NCBI RefSeq assembly: GCF_003336705.1 | Contig: NZ_QMDL01000003.1 | Span: 186,211-250,210, forward strand | Direction of reading: 5' to 3' | DNA: 64,000 bases | From: Marinobacter litoralis | GTDB taxonomy: Bacteria; Pseudomonadota; Gammaproteobacteria; Pseudomonadales; Oleiphilaceae | Shown here: piece after piece, positions 35,570-45,033 of the stretch | How the letters are laid out: each line of letters begins with the position of its first letter | Numbering within the stretch: position 1 is the stretch's first letter | Translations under genes and position numbers: made by a program | The notes under the pieces: model-generated | Told to the model about the DNA's origin: nothing | What the model saw: the letters and a program-made list of their open reading frames with translations, nothing else | Database searches by the model: none

Positions 35570-36544
35570 ATGCAGGCACCACCCGCCATGTCATCCCAAA
35601 TCCCGTCTACCGAGCTCCCGGACGAGCCGGATACGAATTCACCAGCCGCAATGATTTCTGCGGGCGGACTGCAAGCTGTACTCGATAATCTCGATGCCTT
35701 GGTTTACGTCTCTGACTTCGAAACCCACGAGCTCCTATACATGAATGCCTATGGGCGACAGAGATGGGGTGAAATTGACGGCAGAAAATGCTGGCAGGTG
35801 CTTCAAAATGCCGACGGCCCTTGCAGCTTCTGCACCAACCATTTGTTACGTACACCCGAGGGTTCTCCCACACCGCCCCACGTGTGGGAATTCCGGAATC
35901 CCATTGACCAACGCTGGTATCAGTGCCGGGATCAAGCCATCCCTTGGCCCAACGGCAAACTCGTGCGCCTGGAAATTGCCACCGACATTTCCGAGCGAAA
36001 ACAAATCGAGCTGGCCTTGCAGGCAGCCCACGAGCGAGCACAAACCGCCGCCCTTGAAGACGAGCTTACCGGGCTCCCTAATCGCCGCGCCTTCTTCCAG
36101 TTTGGTAAGCAAATGCTGCATCAAGCTCTGCGCAATCGCTCAACCCTGTCGATGGTGATGGTCGATCTGGATTTCTTCAAAAGAGTGAACGACACCTATG
36201 GCCACCAGGCCGGTGACGAAGTGCTCATTCGAGTGTCTGAAGTCATGCAAGCACGGCTGCGCGATTCAGATCTTATAGCCCGAATGGGCGGGGAGGAATT
36301 CGTACTGCTACTACCCGAAACGCCCATCAACAAAGCCTGCGAAATCGCTCAGCAACTGCGAGTAATCATCCGCGCTTTGGGTGTGCTGCATGAAGGCCAT
36401 ACCATCGAACTTAGCGCCAGCTTTGGCATTACCAGTAACAGGCCAAACGACCCCAATCTCGAAGCCCTTCTTCAAAGGGCTGATCAAGCGCTCTATCAAT
36501 CCAAAGAGCAGGGTCGCGACCGAATCTCCATTTATACCGACTGA
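35570..36544 (+). CDS. PAS-GGDEF diguanylate cyclase
   Basis: A 324-residue soluble cyclase that should make c-di-GMP. An N-terminal PAS-like domain (residues about 30-150) carries three cysteines in the pattern CWQVLQNADGPCSFC, seen in a subset of PAS sensors. The GGDEF domain has an intact active site GGEEF (240-244) and an RxxD inhibitory site (Arg231-Asp234) five residues before it, so product inhibition is expected. No transmembrane helix is present. A second ATG lies six codons downstream. It stands alone, 2 kb upstream of the c-di-GMP-responsive Pel operon. Confidence 0.9.
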   Translation: MQAPPAMSSQIPSTELPDEPDTNSPAAMISAGGLQAVLDNLDALVYVSDFETHELLYMNAYGRQRWGEIDGRKCWQVLQNADGPCSFCTNHLLRTPEGSPTPPHVWEFRNPIDQRWYQCRDQAIPWPNGKLVRLEIATDISERKQIELALQAAHERAQTAALEDELTGLPNRRAFFQFGKQMLHQALRNRSTLSMVMVDLDFFKRVNDTYGHQAGDEVLIRVSEVMQARLRDSDLIARMGGEEFVLLLPETPINKACEIAQQLRVIIRALGVLHEGHTIELSASFGITSNRPNDPNLEALLQRADQALYQSKEQGRDRISIYTD

Positions 36545-36567
36545 CCCTGCTCCTCAACGCAACGCGA

Positions 36568-36993
36568 TTACCGGCGTTTGGTCACCGCCATGGTCAATCG
36601 TGAAATACAGGTCAGCTTACCCTGCTCATTCTCTAGGCGAATTTCCCAAACCTGAGTCGCACTGCCAATGTGCTGGGCCTTAGCCGTACCATACACCCAG
36701 CCGCTACTCACCGGACGAATATGGTTCGCGTTGATGTCGAGCCCTACCGCAACGGTACCCTTGTCCTTCAGAACACAGTTGGCTGCCATGCTGCCCAGAG
36801 TTTCCGCCAGCACTACCGAAGAGCCTCCATGTAAAATGCCAAACGGCTGGATGGTGCGCTCATCCACCGGCATACGACCTTTCACATAATCGTCACCGAT
36901 TTCGAGGTATTCAATGCCCATATGACCGACCGCTGTGTTCTTGCTGGCCTCAGTCATCTGTTCAATACTGGGGGTTACTGTCCAAATTGCCAT
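36568..36993 (-). CDS. Hotdog-fold acyl-CoA thioesterase (YdiI/MenI-like)
   Basis: A 141-residue thioesterase of the PaaI/YdiI class. QPFGILHGGSSVVLAETLGSMAA contains the hotdog helix with the catalytic Glu in AETLGS. VGLDINANHIRPVSSG also matches YdiI. YdiI relatives hydrolyse DHNA-CoA in menaquinone synthesis or aromatic acyl-CoAs; without neighbouring pathway genes the substrate stays open. It converges on the cyclase gene. Confidence 0.85.
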   Translation of the reverse strand: MAIWTVTPSIEQMTEASKNTAVGHMGIEYLEIGDDYVKGRMPVDERTIQPFGILHGGSSVVLAETLGSMAANCVLKDKGTVAVGLDINANHIRPVSSGWVYGTAKAQHIGSATQVWEIRLENEQGKLTCISRLTMAVTKRR

Positions 36994-37130
36994 TGTGAAG
37001 TGTCTCCGGGTTGAACTTTAATCGCATGTAGTTGTCATGGGGTGAGTCTATACAGGTAGCATGCTTAGAACCACGCCTTTATAAACGCTTTTACCATGTA
37101 CCACCAGAACTAGAAAGAGAGGGATCAAAA

Positions 37131-37595
37131 ATGAAAAAAACACGCCTAATCGCCACCGCTGCTCTGGCACTGTCGATTACCCTGCCCGCAGCCGCCCAAA
37201 TGAGCGTTGAAGACCAGATCAAAGCGCGTCAGGGCGCTTACCAGTTCATGGCCTGGAACATGAGCAAAATCAAAGCGCAAGCCGTCGATGGCGATATTGC
37301 CTACAACGCGGACCAGATGAAAGCCGCCGCAAACGCCATTGCCGCTGTTGCCAACTCCGGCATGGGCGCCTTGTTCAGCCCGGAATCGTCTTTAGACAAG
37401 GCTGACGACACCCGGCTTAAGCCCGAGTTTTTCGAACAGCCGGAAAAAGCCCGGGAAGTGGGCATGAACTTTGGCCGCGAAGCCAACAAACTTCAAGCAG
37501 TTGCCGCCGAGGGTGACAAAGCCGCACTGGCCCGCCAGTTTGCGGCCGTGGGCAAGACTTGCAAGGCCTGCCATGACAACTTCCGTGCTAAGTAA
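37131..37595 (+). CDS. Cytochrome c' (class II c-type cytochrome)
   Basis: A 154-residue periplasmic protein with signal peptide (cleavage near AAAQ, residue 23). It is a four-helix bundle with the C-terminal heme site CKACH (Cys144, Cys147, His148). That layout is cytochrome c', which binds NO and is linked to nitric oxide tolerance. The ATG at 37131 follows GAGAGGGA; the longer frame adds 33 residues before the signal peptide and is rejected. It converges with a b561-type cytochrome gene (10 bases apart). Confidence 0.88.
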   Translation: MKKTRLIATAALALSITLPAAAQMSVEDQIKARQGAYQFMAWNMSKIKAQAVDGDIAYNADQMKAAANAIAAVANSGMGALFSPESSLDKADDTRLKPEFFEQPEKAREVGMNFGREANKLQAVAAEGDKAALARQFAAVGKTCKACHDNFRAK

Positions 37596-37605
37596 GTAGC
37601 GCGCT

Positions 37606-38292
37606 TTACCATCCCAGATTCTGGGGTGGTGGCTCCGGAGCCGGCGGCGGTGACACCAAACTACCGCTGGCGCCTAGAACAACACCCGCAGCCAATACCA
37701 GAGACACCAGAAAAGCCACGGTGCCGCCCCCCTGCGCATCCGATGCAAGGCCCGATGGCACTCGTTTTCTTCCGGTAATCATCGGTGTCACGATGTTGTC
37801 TTTCTTCACTTTCGAGTACCACAGAACCGCCAGCACATGCAGAGCCACCAAGCCATACAGGTACCACTCGGTCAGCCTGTGCCAGCTACTCAGCGTATCG
37901 CTCCAACCTGAGGAAATAAGCGGGTACAACGGGCCCTGAAAGGAAATCTCGTCGTTGGCAAACAATCCCGTTACGGCCTGAAACCCGAACAAACCCAACA
38001 AGGCCAACACCGACAGCGCCCCCAGAGGGTTGTGGCCCACACCCTGCCATTGGCCGCGGAGGTATCGAACAATCGCTGACGGTCCACGAACAAATGAACG
38101 GAAACGCGCGTAGGTGGAACCGGCAAAACCCCAAATAAGCCGAAAACTCAACAAACCGATCACGAACAAACCGAAACGGCCATGCCACTCGGGCATGCCG
38201 GTTTTTATCGTAATAACCGCCCCCGTAACCGCCAACAACAGCAGCCAGTGAAACAATCGCGTGGGCATATCCCATAACCGAATGGTTGTCAT
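37606..38292 (-). CDS. Cytochrome b561-family membrane protein
   Basis: A 228-residue diheme-type cytochrome b with four to five helices. Candidate heme ligands are His15 (RLFHWLL), His37 (PEWHGRFG) and the pair in SWHRLTEWYLYGLVALHVLAVLW. The C-terminal tail is Pro-rich. This family (Ni-Fe hydrogenase b-type / b561) moves electrons between quinone and a periplasmic acceptor. Pairing with a cytochrome c' gene is frequent; here the genes converge rather than form an operon. Confidence 0.82.
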   Translation of the reverse strand: MTTIRLWDMPTRLFHWLLLLAVTGAVITIKTGMPEWHGRFGLFVIGLLSFRLIWGFAGSTYARFRSFVRGPSAIVRYLRGQWQGVGHNPLGALSVLALLGLFGFQAVTGLFANDEISFQGPLYPLISSGWSDTLSSWHRLTEWYLYGLVALHVLAVLWYSKVKKDNIVTPMITGRKRVPSGLASDAQGGGTVAFLVSLVLAAGVVLGASGSLVSPPPAPEPPPQNLGW

Positions 38293-38503
38293 ACCTCATC
38301 CTCTAGCCATCAATTCGTTACAGGACCGCATTGAGTGCTCTAAGTTCCATGAGTATCAATCCGCCGCACCATGCATTTCGAACTCGGCGAGCCTTGTGTC
38401 CCACGTAGCAAAGCTATAACCTCAATGGCCAGCTAAGACAAACTTTGGGGACCGGTATCGAGCAACCACCCCTCTGAACAAAAGAGAACTCGCCCTGCGC
38501 CCG

Positions 38504-41278
38504 ATGTATCGATTTTTTCTGTTCCTCACGTCAATGTTATTGTCGATACACACACTGGCGGCCAGCCAGCCAAACCCTGACTCGCCCCGGAATATTGGTT
38601 TTTATTACGGTAAAGAAGCACCTATCGGCAATCTCTATGCCTACGATTGGCTGGTGCTCCAGCCCAGCCAGACCACCAACGCCCGCCTCGACTTATTGTA
38701 TAAAGGTAACACTCACCCGATTGCCTATTTGAGCGCTGGGGAAATGGCTTTTACCGATCAGGCCGTACAAGGTATGCAATCAGATTGGGTGCTTGGAGAG
38801 AACACTGCGTGGAAGAGCTATGTGCTCGACATTCGCAAAGAGAGTGTTCGTGATTTTATGGTCGAACAGTTAGTTGCTCCGGCCATGGCACGCGGTTTCA
38901 AAGGAGTCTTTCTCGACACTCTGGACAGCCACCTTCTGACTGCTGAAGGCCGGGAGAACCCGGAAGCATTCGCAGAAGCGCAGGGGCTGTTAATCGCCAC
39001 GATCCGCGAACGCTTCCCCGACAGCCTCATTATTATCAATCGCGGCTTCCATTTGCCCGAATCAGTCCATAAAAAAGTCGATGCTCTTGCTTTCGAGTCA
39101 TGGCGCAACGGTTTCGAGGCGGGTGGACGCCGGTACTACGAGGTATCCGACCAGGACCGGGAGTGGCTTGCGGGCCAACTCAGCCACTGGCGTGAAAAAC
39201 ACCCGGAACTTCCCGTCATTGCCATTGATTATACCCGCTCAGAAGACGACGCCTTCGAGTTGTCGAAGCAACTCAGGCAGGATGGCTTTATTCCCTATGT
39301 TTCAGACCACAACCTGAACCGCCTTGGCCCAACAAATCCTGTGGTTAAAAAGCGCCACGTGCTGGTTTATCACGACCTGCCAGAAGCCGAAACCGACCGC
39401 AGCGCTGCCCATCGGCGGCTTGGCATTGTTCTGGAACGGCTGGGGCTGGTGCCGGTTTATCGCTCTCTCGAACAACCTTTTCCGACCGAGCCGGTAACCG
39501 ATCGATACGTCGGCATTGTCACCTGGTGGGAAACTGATGCAAGAAAATCCCGATTTTGCCGCTGGGCCGGCAAAGCACAATCGACCGGTTTTCCGGTGGT
39601 ATTGTTCGGCCTGCGCCCGACTGCAACCCAATGCAACAAGCTCATGCAAAGTCGGCGCACAGCAGCCCCTCAGGGGGAGCTGAAAGTATCCAAAGACCAC
39701 CCATCCATGGGCAACTTCGAGAGCACTCGTATTCCCTCGGCGGCTTTCGACCCACTGCCTCAACCCGGCGCAGCGAATTCATGGTTAACGGTCACCGATG
39801 CGTCCGGTGCGCGCTTCATGCCGGTTTATACCCACGCACAAGGGGCCGTCGCCACCACAGGCTTTATCTTCGAGAAAGGGCCGGATGATCAGGCCTATTG
39901 GTTATTTGATCCGTTCGCGTTCCTGAAAGAAGCGCTGAAACTGTCAGATTTTCCGGCCATCGACAGCACCACGGAAAGCGGTCGGCGCATCCTTACCGCG
40001 CATATTGACGGCGACGGCCTGGTTTCCCGCGCCGAGCTGCCCGGCCGGCCACTCGGCTCAGAAGCCATCCAGCAGAAAATCCTTCAGGTGTACGACATTC
40101 CCCACACCCTCTCAGTGATTGAAGCCGAAACCTCCCCCAAAGGCCTTTACCCCGATGTCAGCGCTGAAGCGGAGGCCAGTGCCCGGTCCATGTTCCGCAT
40201 GGATCAGGTAGAAGTGGCTTCGCATTCCTACAGTCACCCTTTTTTCTGGGCCATGCTTGAAGGTGACACCCGGGCAGCGCCGAAACTGGATGAAACGCTC
40301 TACGGCTACTCCATGGAGGTGCCACGCTATACGCCGCTCATCAACCGGGAAATTAACGATTCCATTGCGTACATCAATCGGCGCCTGGCACCGAAGAACA
40401 AACCGGCATCCGTCTTCCTCTGGACCGGAGATGCACGCCCTGGGCCGGAAGCCCTGAGAGCTGTTCGGGAATTGGGTTTGGTCAACGTGAACGGTGGCGA
40501 CACCCACCCACTACCGTTCGATTCTGAATTGGCCGGGGTTTGGCCCGATGCACGGCCAATCGGTGATGAATTACAGGTTTATGCACCGGTGATGAATGAA
40601 AACGTGTACACCAACCTCTGGACGGGTCCATTCTTCGGCTATCGTAACGTCATCGAAAGCTTCAAAATTCTGGAATCCCACCATCGCCTGAAGCCTATCG
40701 GTATCTACTACCATTTTTACTCTGGTACCAAGCCCGAGGCGATTCAGGCGTTGAAAGAGATCTACGATTACGCGCTGTCACAACCGGTAACGCCCCTGTA
40801 TCTGAGTGATTACGCCAAGCGCGTTCAGGGGCAGTACTATTCCGCTCTGTTGCAACCCGCCCCGAACAGCTACCGCTGGCGGGGCGCACGGGCACCTTCC
40901 ACCGTGCGTATTAGTCAGAATCAATTCCCCGATATGGCCCGGAGCCAAGGCGTTGCGGGCTATCATGATGTGGGCGACGTGCGTTTCGTGCATCTCGCCG
41001 GGAACGACCCCTTGTTAGTACTCGCGCCCGAACCTTCACCGGGTCCTATGCTCGATTCCGCCAACGCTGAGCTCGTAGACTGGCAGCGCAGCCGCAAAAA
41101 CGGGCGCTGGCATCTTCAATTCGAGCTGAAAGGTTATCAGCCCTTGGACTTTGCGTTGTCAGGCACTTCAGAATGCCGCGTCAGGGGAACCAAGCTGTCC
41201 CAAAACACCAGCAACGATTTACTGCACTTCCGCTCTGGCACTCAACAGGCTGGCCGCTTCGATATGGAGTGCCGTTAA
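38504..41278 (+). CDS. pelA: PelA: Pel polysaccharide deacetylase and glycoside hydrolase
   Basis: A 924-residue periplasmic protein, near the P. aeruginosa length (about 950). A signal peptide (residues 1-20) precedes the GH166-type hydrolase domain (about 30-280; candidate catalytic Glu198 in ALAFESW). A middle domain follows, then a CE4-like deacetylase with HIDGDG (Asp502, Asp504) and SHSYSH (His574, His578) as metal ligands. PelA partially deacetylates and trims Pel during export. First gene of pelABCDEFG. The ribosome site is poor, and no known promoter or FleQ site is evident in the 211 bases upstream. Confidence 0.95.
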   Translation: MYRFFLFLTSMLLSIHTLAASQPNPDSPRNIGFYYGKEAPIGNLYAYDWLVLQPSQTTNARLDLLYKGNTHPIAYLSAGEMAFTDQAVQGMQSDWVLGENTAWKSYVLDIRKESVRDFMVEQLVAPAMARGFKGVFLDTLDSHLLTAEGRENPEAFAEAQGLLIATIRERFPDSLIIINRGFHLPESVHKKVDALAFESWRNGFEAGGRRYYEVSDQDREWLAGQLSHWREKHPELPVIAIDYTRSEDDAFELSKQLRQDGFIPYVSDHNLNRLGPTNPVVKKRHVLVYHDLPEAETDRSAAHRRLGIVLERLGLVPVYRSLEQPFPTEPVTDRYVGIVTWWETDARKSRFCRWAGKAQSTGFPVVLFGLRPTATQCNKLMQSRRTAAPQGELKVSKDHPSMGNFESTRIPSAAFDPLPQPGAANSWLTVTDASGARFMPVYTHAQGAVATTGFIFEKGPDDQAYWLFDPFAFLKEALKLSDFPAIDSTTESGRRILTAHIDGDGLVSRAELPGRPLGSEAIQQKILQVYDIPHTLSVIEAETSPKGLYPDVSAEAEASARSMFRMDQVEVASHSYSHPFFWAMLEGDTRAAPKLDETLYGYSMEVPRYTPLINREINDSIAYINRRLAPKNKPASVFLWTGDARPGPEALRAVRELGLVNVNGGDTHPLPFDSELAGVWPDARPIGDELQVYAPVMNENVYTNLWTGPFFGYRNVIESFKILESHHRLKPIGIYYHFYSGTKPEAIQALKEIYDYALSQPVTPLYLSDYAKRVQGQYYSALLQPAPNSYRWRGARAPSTVRISQNQFPDMARSQGVAGYHDVGDVRFVHLAGNDPLLVLAPEPSPGPMLDSANAELVDWQRSRKNGRWHLQFELKGYQPLDFALSGTSECRVRGTKLSQNTSNDLLHFRSGTQQAGRFDMECR

Positions 41279-41281
41279 TCC

Positions 41282-44200
41282 ATGCGTCAACGTAAACCGG
41301 CTTTCTTCAGCGTTCCTGCGTTATTGGCCCTGGCGGCGCTGATTATGGTTACGTTATACCTGCTGTTTCCACGGCAGGCGATTTACGAAGACCCCGGGTA
41401 TCTCGAATCACCCGACAGTCTCTCACTGGCCTATCTCGAAACTCTCCTCAAATCTGACCCGGATAATCAGGCGTTGCGCCTTACGTTGGGCCGAATGCAA
41501 CAAAAAGTTGGGGAACACACTAAAGCAATCAGCACACTCTCGCCCCTGATCAAGCAGGCCGATGTATCTATCGAAGCCATGTCCGCTTACACCGAGCTGC
41601 TTCGGGGAAAATTTTTTCGCGCTCAAACGTCGCTGGGGCAGGTACTGGTGCGCAGCCAACTTGCCACCACGTTAAGACAAGCTCTGTTACAGCCCTATAC
41701 CATTGTGGAAAAAGAAACGCTCATGGCAGACAACCTGCCACTACTGACAATCAACGATCAACTGACCGTTCGACAGCAATTCTTTGAACTGGCAACCGGT
41801 ACTAAACGGCTGAGAGCAGGCCAAGCGCTTGCAAAACTTCAGGAAGCGACGGGCAATCCAAGGGATGCCGCTTACACACTGGATTCTGTTGAAAAACTCG
41901 TACCATCAGGGGAAAAAGAAGCCTTCGTAGCGAACCTGATACGTCTCGATCTGGCGACCAATGAACCAAAGCGCGCTTTACAACGGTTCACTACCCTGCA
42001 CGGCACAAGCGAGCTAAATCCACAACAATTGCGCCAAGGTATCCGCCTCGCCAACTTTGCCGGGCAGCCCGAAATCGGCAATCGCTGGTTAGCACAACTG
42101 GCAAAAGCCGAACCGTCGAACATCGACATCCAGCGCCAATTGCTGGCGCATCAGCTCGGGCAAAACAACCTCCGCGAGGCACTGAAAACAGCACAACGCA
42201 TGGAGGCCAGCGGCAAGAATCTCAGCCGAACCGACCAGGAAAAACTGGCACAGCTCTATGAATGGAGCAATCAACCGAAAAAAGCTTTGGCGTATTGGCG
42301 CACACTGTTTTTAGAACAATCCCCGACTGACGACTCCACGCGGGCTTACGATCGGGCCACAAATCTGGCGGAAGGCTTGTTTCAGTGGCCCACGCTGGTT
42401 GAGCTACACACAGTTCGGGCCAAGCGCCGTCAGCTGTCCGAAGAGGGTTACATACAGCTCACCGACGCACTGGTCAGCGTCGGAAACTTTCAAGCCGCCA
42501 CCCGTTACTTGTTGGAAGGCACCCAACAATACCCCGCCAGCTCCACACTTCGGCAACGTGAACTGGCTCTGTTAACGAACAATCGCCAATTTTTCGAGGC
42601 GATTGATCTATTGGAAGCCGCGCCGAACCTGACAGATGAAGAACAAGTTCAGCTAGCCAACCTGCACTGGCGCACTCGAAATCCGGAAGCCGCTTTAGCC
42701 GCGCTGGATTTCTCACCAACAGAACCAGCACTGGCACAGGAAGTCGAAACCATGCGACTGAACTTGGCCCGCATTCTGAACCGTACTGACATTCTTGAGC
42801 AGTACTACCATCGTCTCACCGCACGGCCTGCAGGTACGTTGACGGTCGATACAAGAGATCAACTAATTGGCTATTCCTGGCAATTCGGCACACCCGAAGA
42901 AACACTTCGTTTGAGTGAGGAGCAATATCAGGAAACCGGAGAAACCCGCCATTTAGCGATCATCGCCGAGCTACAAGCCTCGCTGGGCCGTTTCGAGGAG
43001 CTGTCGAAATCGCTCAAAACCTGGAGCGAACGCTTAGGCCAAACGAAACGCGACCCGCTGTTCTGGCGTCTCAGTGCACGAATGCACCAACACCAAAACA
43101 ATACCGAAGCAGCGCAGAACGCGTATGTTCAAGCCTACCGCTTGGCGCCCGAGAACACCGGGCTTCTGGCAAGCTGGGGCTGGTTCCTGATAAGCCAGCC
43201 AGACCTTTTACCCGGGCGCTTGCCCCTAATCTTAGCCCTATTGGAAAACTCACCGGCAGCCAATGACTACGCCCTTCAGGTTTATGGCCACTTCGCACTG
43301 GGGGACCCCGGAAAGGCGAATGCATGGCTAAGCGCGGCACGCCAACAACTGACCGATGAGCCAAACCAGCTCCTCGCTCTGGCCGATTACGCAGAAACTT
43401 ACGAAACCGGTAAACATGCAGAAGCCGAAGCGCTGCGACAACAAGCCGTTCTGCACGCACAAGAACGTGAAGCGCTGCGCCCCGAGGTTATTGACCGACT
43501 CTACGCAAAACTTCGGGATCCTGAACCATCGGCTCGAGAACCACTTTACCAGTCCGACAATCGCGCCTTGCAAGCCGGTGTCGAGCTACGCGACCTCGGC
43601 GGCTTCTCTCTGAACACTGCTGGCGTATCCGGCCAATTCAGTCACGACCGTTACCGCTGGCTGTTTTCGGCGGAACAAAGCCGCGCCAACGATCAGGGCG
43701 AGCTCAAACAAACACCGAAACCGGGCACAAGCGGCACACTGCAGTGGCAGAACAACTTTGTCGATCACTTGTTCACAGCCGAAGTTGGCACCTATACCTT
43801 CGCGGGCGGAGAACAAGCCACCGGCCAAATCAAACTGGACAGCCAACCCACTGACAGCGTGACACTCTCCGCCAGCGTTTCCTTTAACGAGCGGGTCAGC
43901 GACAGCGCCGAGGCATGGTGGCTTACCTCGGGCAACCGTCTGACGCTCGCGACAAGCTACACCCCGTGGTCCAGACTGACGCTCAGCGGAATCCTAGATC
44001 ACCGCACTATCGATGAAGCCTTCGTTGGTCAGATAGGCACCGGGTACAACGCCAATCTGCAAGCCACCTATCGTCTGTTCGAAAGTGATCCCGCTTGGCG
44101 CCTGTCACTGAATTATCAACGCCAGTCATTAAACGTTGGTGATGATTTATCACCCAAAGCCTTATCACTGCTGGAAACGCCACTCGCACCCGGCGACTTG

Positions 44201-44482
44201 CTGAGCGAGGATTATGAGCGCATCGGCTTCACCTCCGAATGGTCCCACGGTGAACCTCATGCCCTGTATCGAACCCGGCCTTCGCCGCGTTACTTTTTAG
44301 CGCTGGACACTGGTTACGTACTATCCAATGGCAGCTTTGACTTCGGCGCCCGTGTCGGGCTGGGATGGCGCGTTGTGGGCGATGACGAACTGGCTCTATC
44401 CACTGGCTACAGCTCCGACAGTCTGGGCGGCCAGCCCCGTGCAAACGCAAAATTAACGTATACCCTTTATTTAGGTCACTAA
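41282..44482 (+). CDS. pelB: PelB: outer-membrane porin with TPR scaffold
   Basis: A 1066-residue protein, shorter than P. aeruginosa PelB (about 1190). One N-terminal helix (residues about 10-30) anchors a long TPR region to about residue 750, followed by a beta-barrel of alternating hydrophobic strands to the C-terminus (ends KLTYTLYLGH). PelB exports the polymer and its TPRs bind PelA. The deficit lies mostly in the TPR part. It begins 3 bases after pelA. Confidence 0.93.
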   Translation: MRQRKPAFFSVPALLALAALIMVTLYLLFPRQAIYEDPGYLESPDSLSLAYLETLLKSDPDNQALRLTLGRMQQKVGEHTKAISTLSPLIKQADVSIEAMSAYTELLRGKFFRAQTSLGQVLVRSQLATTLRQALLQPYTIVEKETLMADNLPLLTINDQLTVRQQFFELATGTKRLRAGQALAKLQEATGNPRDAAYTLDSVEKLVPSGEKEAFVANLIRLDLATNEPKRALQRFTTLHGTSELNPQQLRQGIRLANFAGQPEIGNRWLAQLAKAEPSNIDIQRQLLAHQLGQNNLREALKTAQRMEASGKNLSRTDQEKLAQLYEWSNQPKKALAYWRTLFLEQSPTDDSTRAYDRATNLAEGLFQWPTLVELHTVRAKRRQLSEEGYIQLTDALVSVGNFQAATRYLLEGTQQYPASSTLRQRELALLTNNRQFFEAIDLLEAAPNLTDEEQVQLANLHWRTRNPEAALAALDFSPTEPALAQEVETMRLNLARILNRTDILEQYYHRLTARPAGTLTVDTRDQLIGYSWQFGTPEETLRLSEEQYQETGETRHLAIIAELQASLGRFEELSKSLKTWSERLGQTKRDPLFWRLSARMHQHQNNTEAAQNAYVQAYRLAPENTGLLASWGWFLISQPDLLPGRLPLILALLENSPAANDYALQVYGHFALGDPGKANAWLSAARQQLTDEPNQLLALADYAETYETGKHAEAEALRQQAVLHAQEREALRPEVIDRLYAKLRDPEPSAREPLYQSDNRALQAGVELRDLGGFSLNTAGVSGQFSHDRYRWLFSAEQSRANDQGELKQTPKPGTSGTLQWQNNFVDHLFTAEVGTYTFAGGEQATGQIKLDSQPTDSVTLSASVSFNERVSDSAEAWWLTSGNRLTLATSYTPWSRLTLSGILDHRTIDEAFVGQIGTGYNANLQATYRLFESDPAWRLSLNYQRQSLNVGDDLSPKALSLLETPLAPGDLLSEDYERIGFTSEWSHGEPHALYRTRPSPRYFLALDTGYVLSNGSFDFGARVGLGWRVVGDDELALSTGYSSDSLGGQPRANAKLTYTLYLGH

Positions 44483-44493
44483 CAGGAGTTTTT

Positions 44494-45027
44494 ATGATGC
44501 TCATGCGATCCCTTACCGTCGGGCTTTCTCTGGCCTTAATGGCTGGTTGCTCAGTTATGCAGAGCCAAACTCAATCCGAGCCCGTCGATCTCGATAGCCG
44601 CTTCGCGGTAATTCCACTGGGCAACCTGTCACAGACCCCGCAAGCCGGCGATCAAGCGGCCAGCATTCTCAGCGCGTTGCTGCGTGCGCGAGGCGCTGCA
44701 GAGGTTGAGCTTTACCTCCCGGCTGATGACAACCCGCTGATTTACGACAATCATGATCGTCAGCAAGATGCTATTGCCTCCGCTATGGACCAAGGCGCTG
44801 ATATCATCGTGGAAGGCACCGTTGATGAATGGCGCTATAAGAATGGCCTCGATGGAGAGCCGGCCGTTGGCCTGACACTGGTGTTCCGCGATGCTGAGGA
44901 CAACTCAGTGATCTGGTCCGGCACCGGAGCCCGCACTGGCTGGGGCCGCGAAGGCGTTGCAGTTGCCGGCCACAAAGTCCTGGAAGATCTGCTGGACGAA
45001 ATGCCTGTGATAGAAACTGCGCGTTAA
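44494..45027 (+). CDS. pelC: PelC: outer-membrane lipoprotein ring
   Basis: A 177-residue lipoprotein with lipobox LMAGC (Cys19). In P. aeruginosa, twelve PelC copies form an electronegative funnel under the PelB pore. The mature protein is strongly acidic (many Asp/Glu, e.g. PADDNPLIYDNHDRQQDA), consistent with guiding a cationic polymer. AGGAG is placed 11 bases after pelB. The length matches the family (about 172). Confidence 0.92.
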   Translation: MMLMRSLTVGLSLALMAGCSVMQSQTQSEPVDLDSRFAVIPLGNLSQTPQAGDQAASILSALLRARGAAEVELYLPADDNPLIYDNHDRQQDAIASAMDQGADIIVEGTVDEWRYKNGLDGEPAVGLTLVFRDAEDNSVIWSGTGARTGWGREGVAVAGHKVLEDLLDEMPVIETAR

Positions 45028-45033
45028 ACCGAC

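Noticed and set aside
38293-38503. FleQ-type or sigma-54 sites upstream of pelA
   Set aside because: I looked for a GTCA...TGAC FleQ-like palindrome and TGGC/TGC sigma-54 spacing and found none that convinced me.
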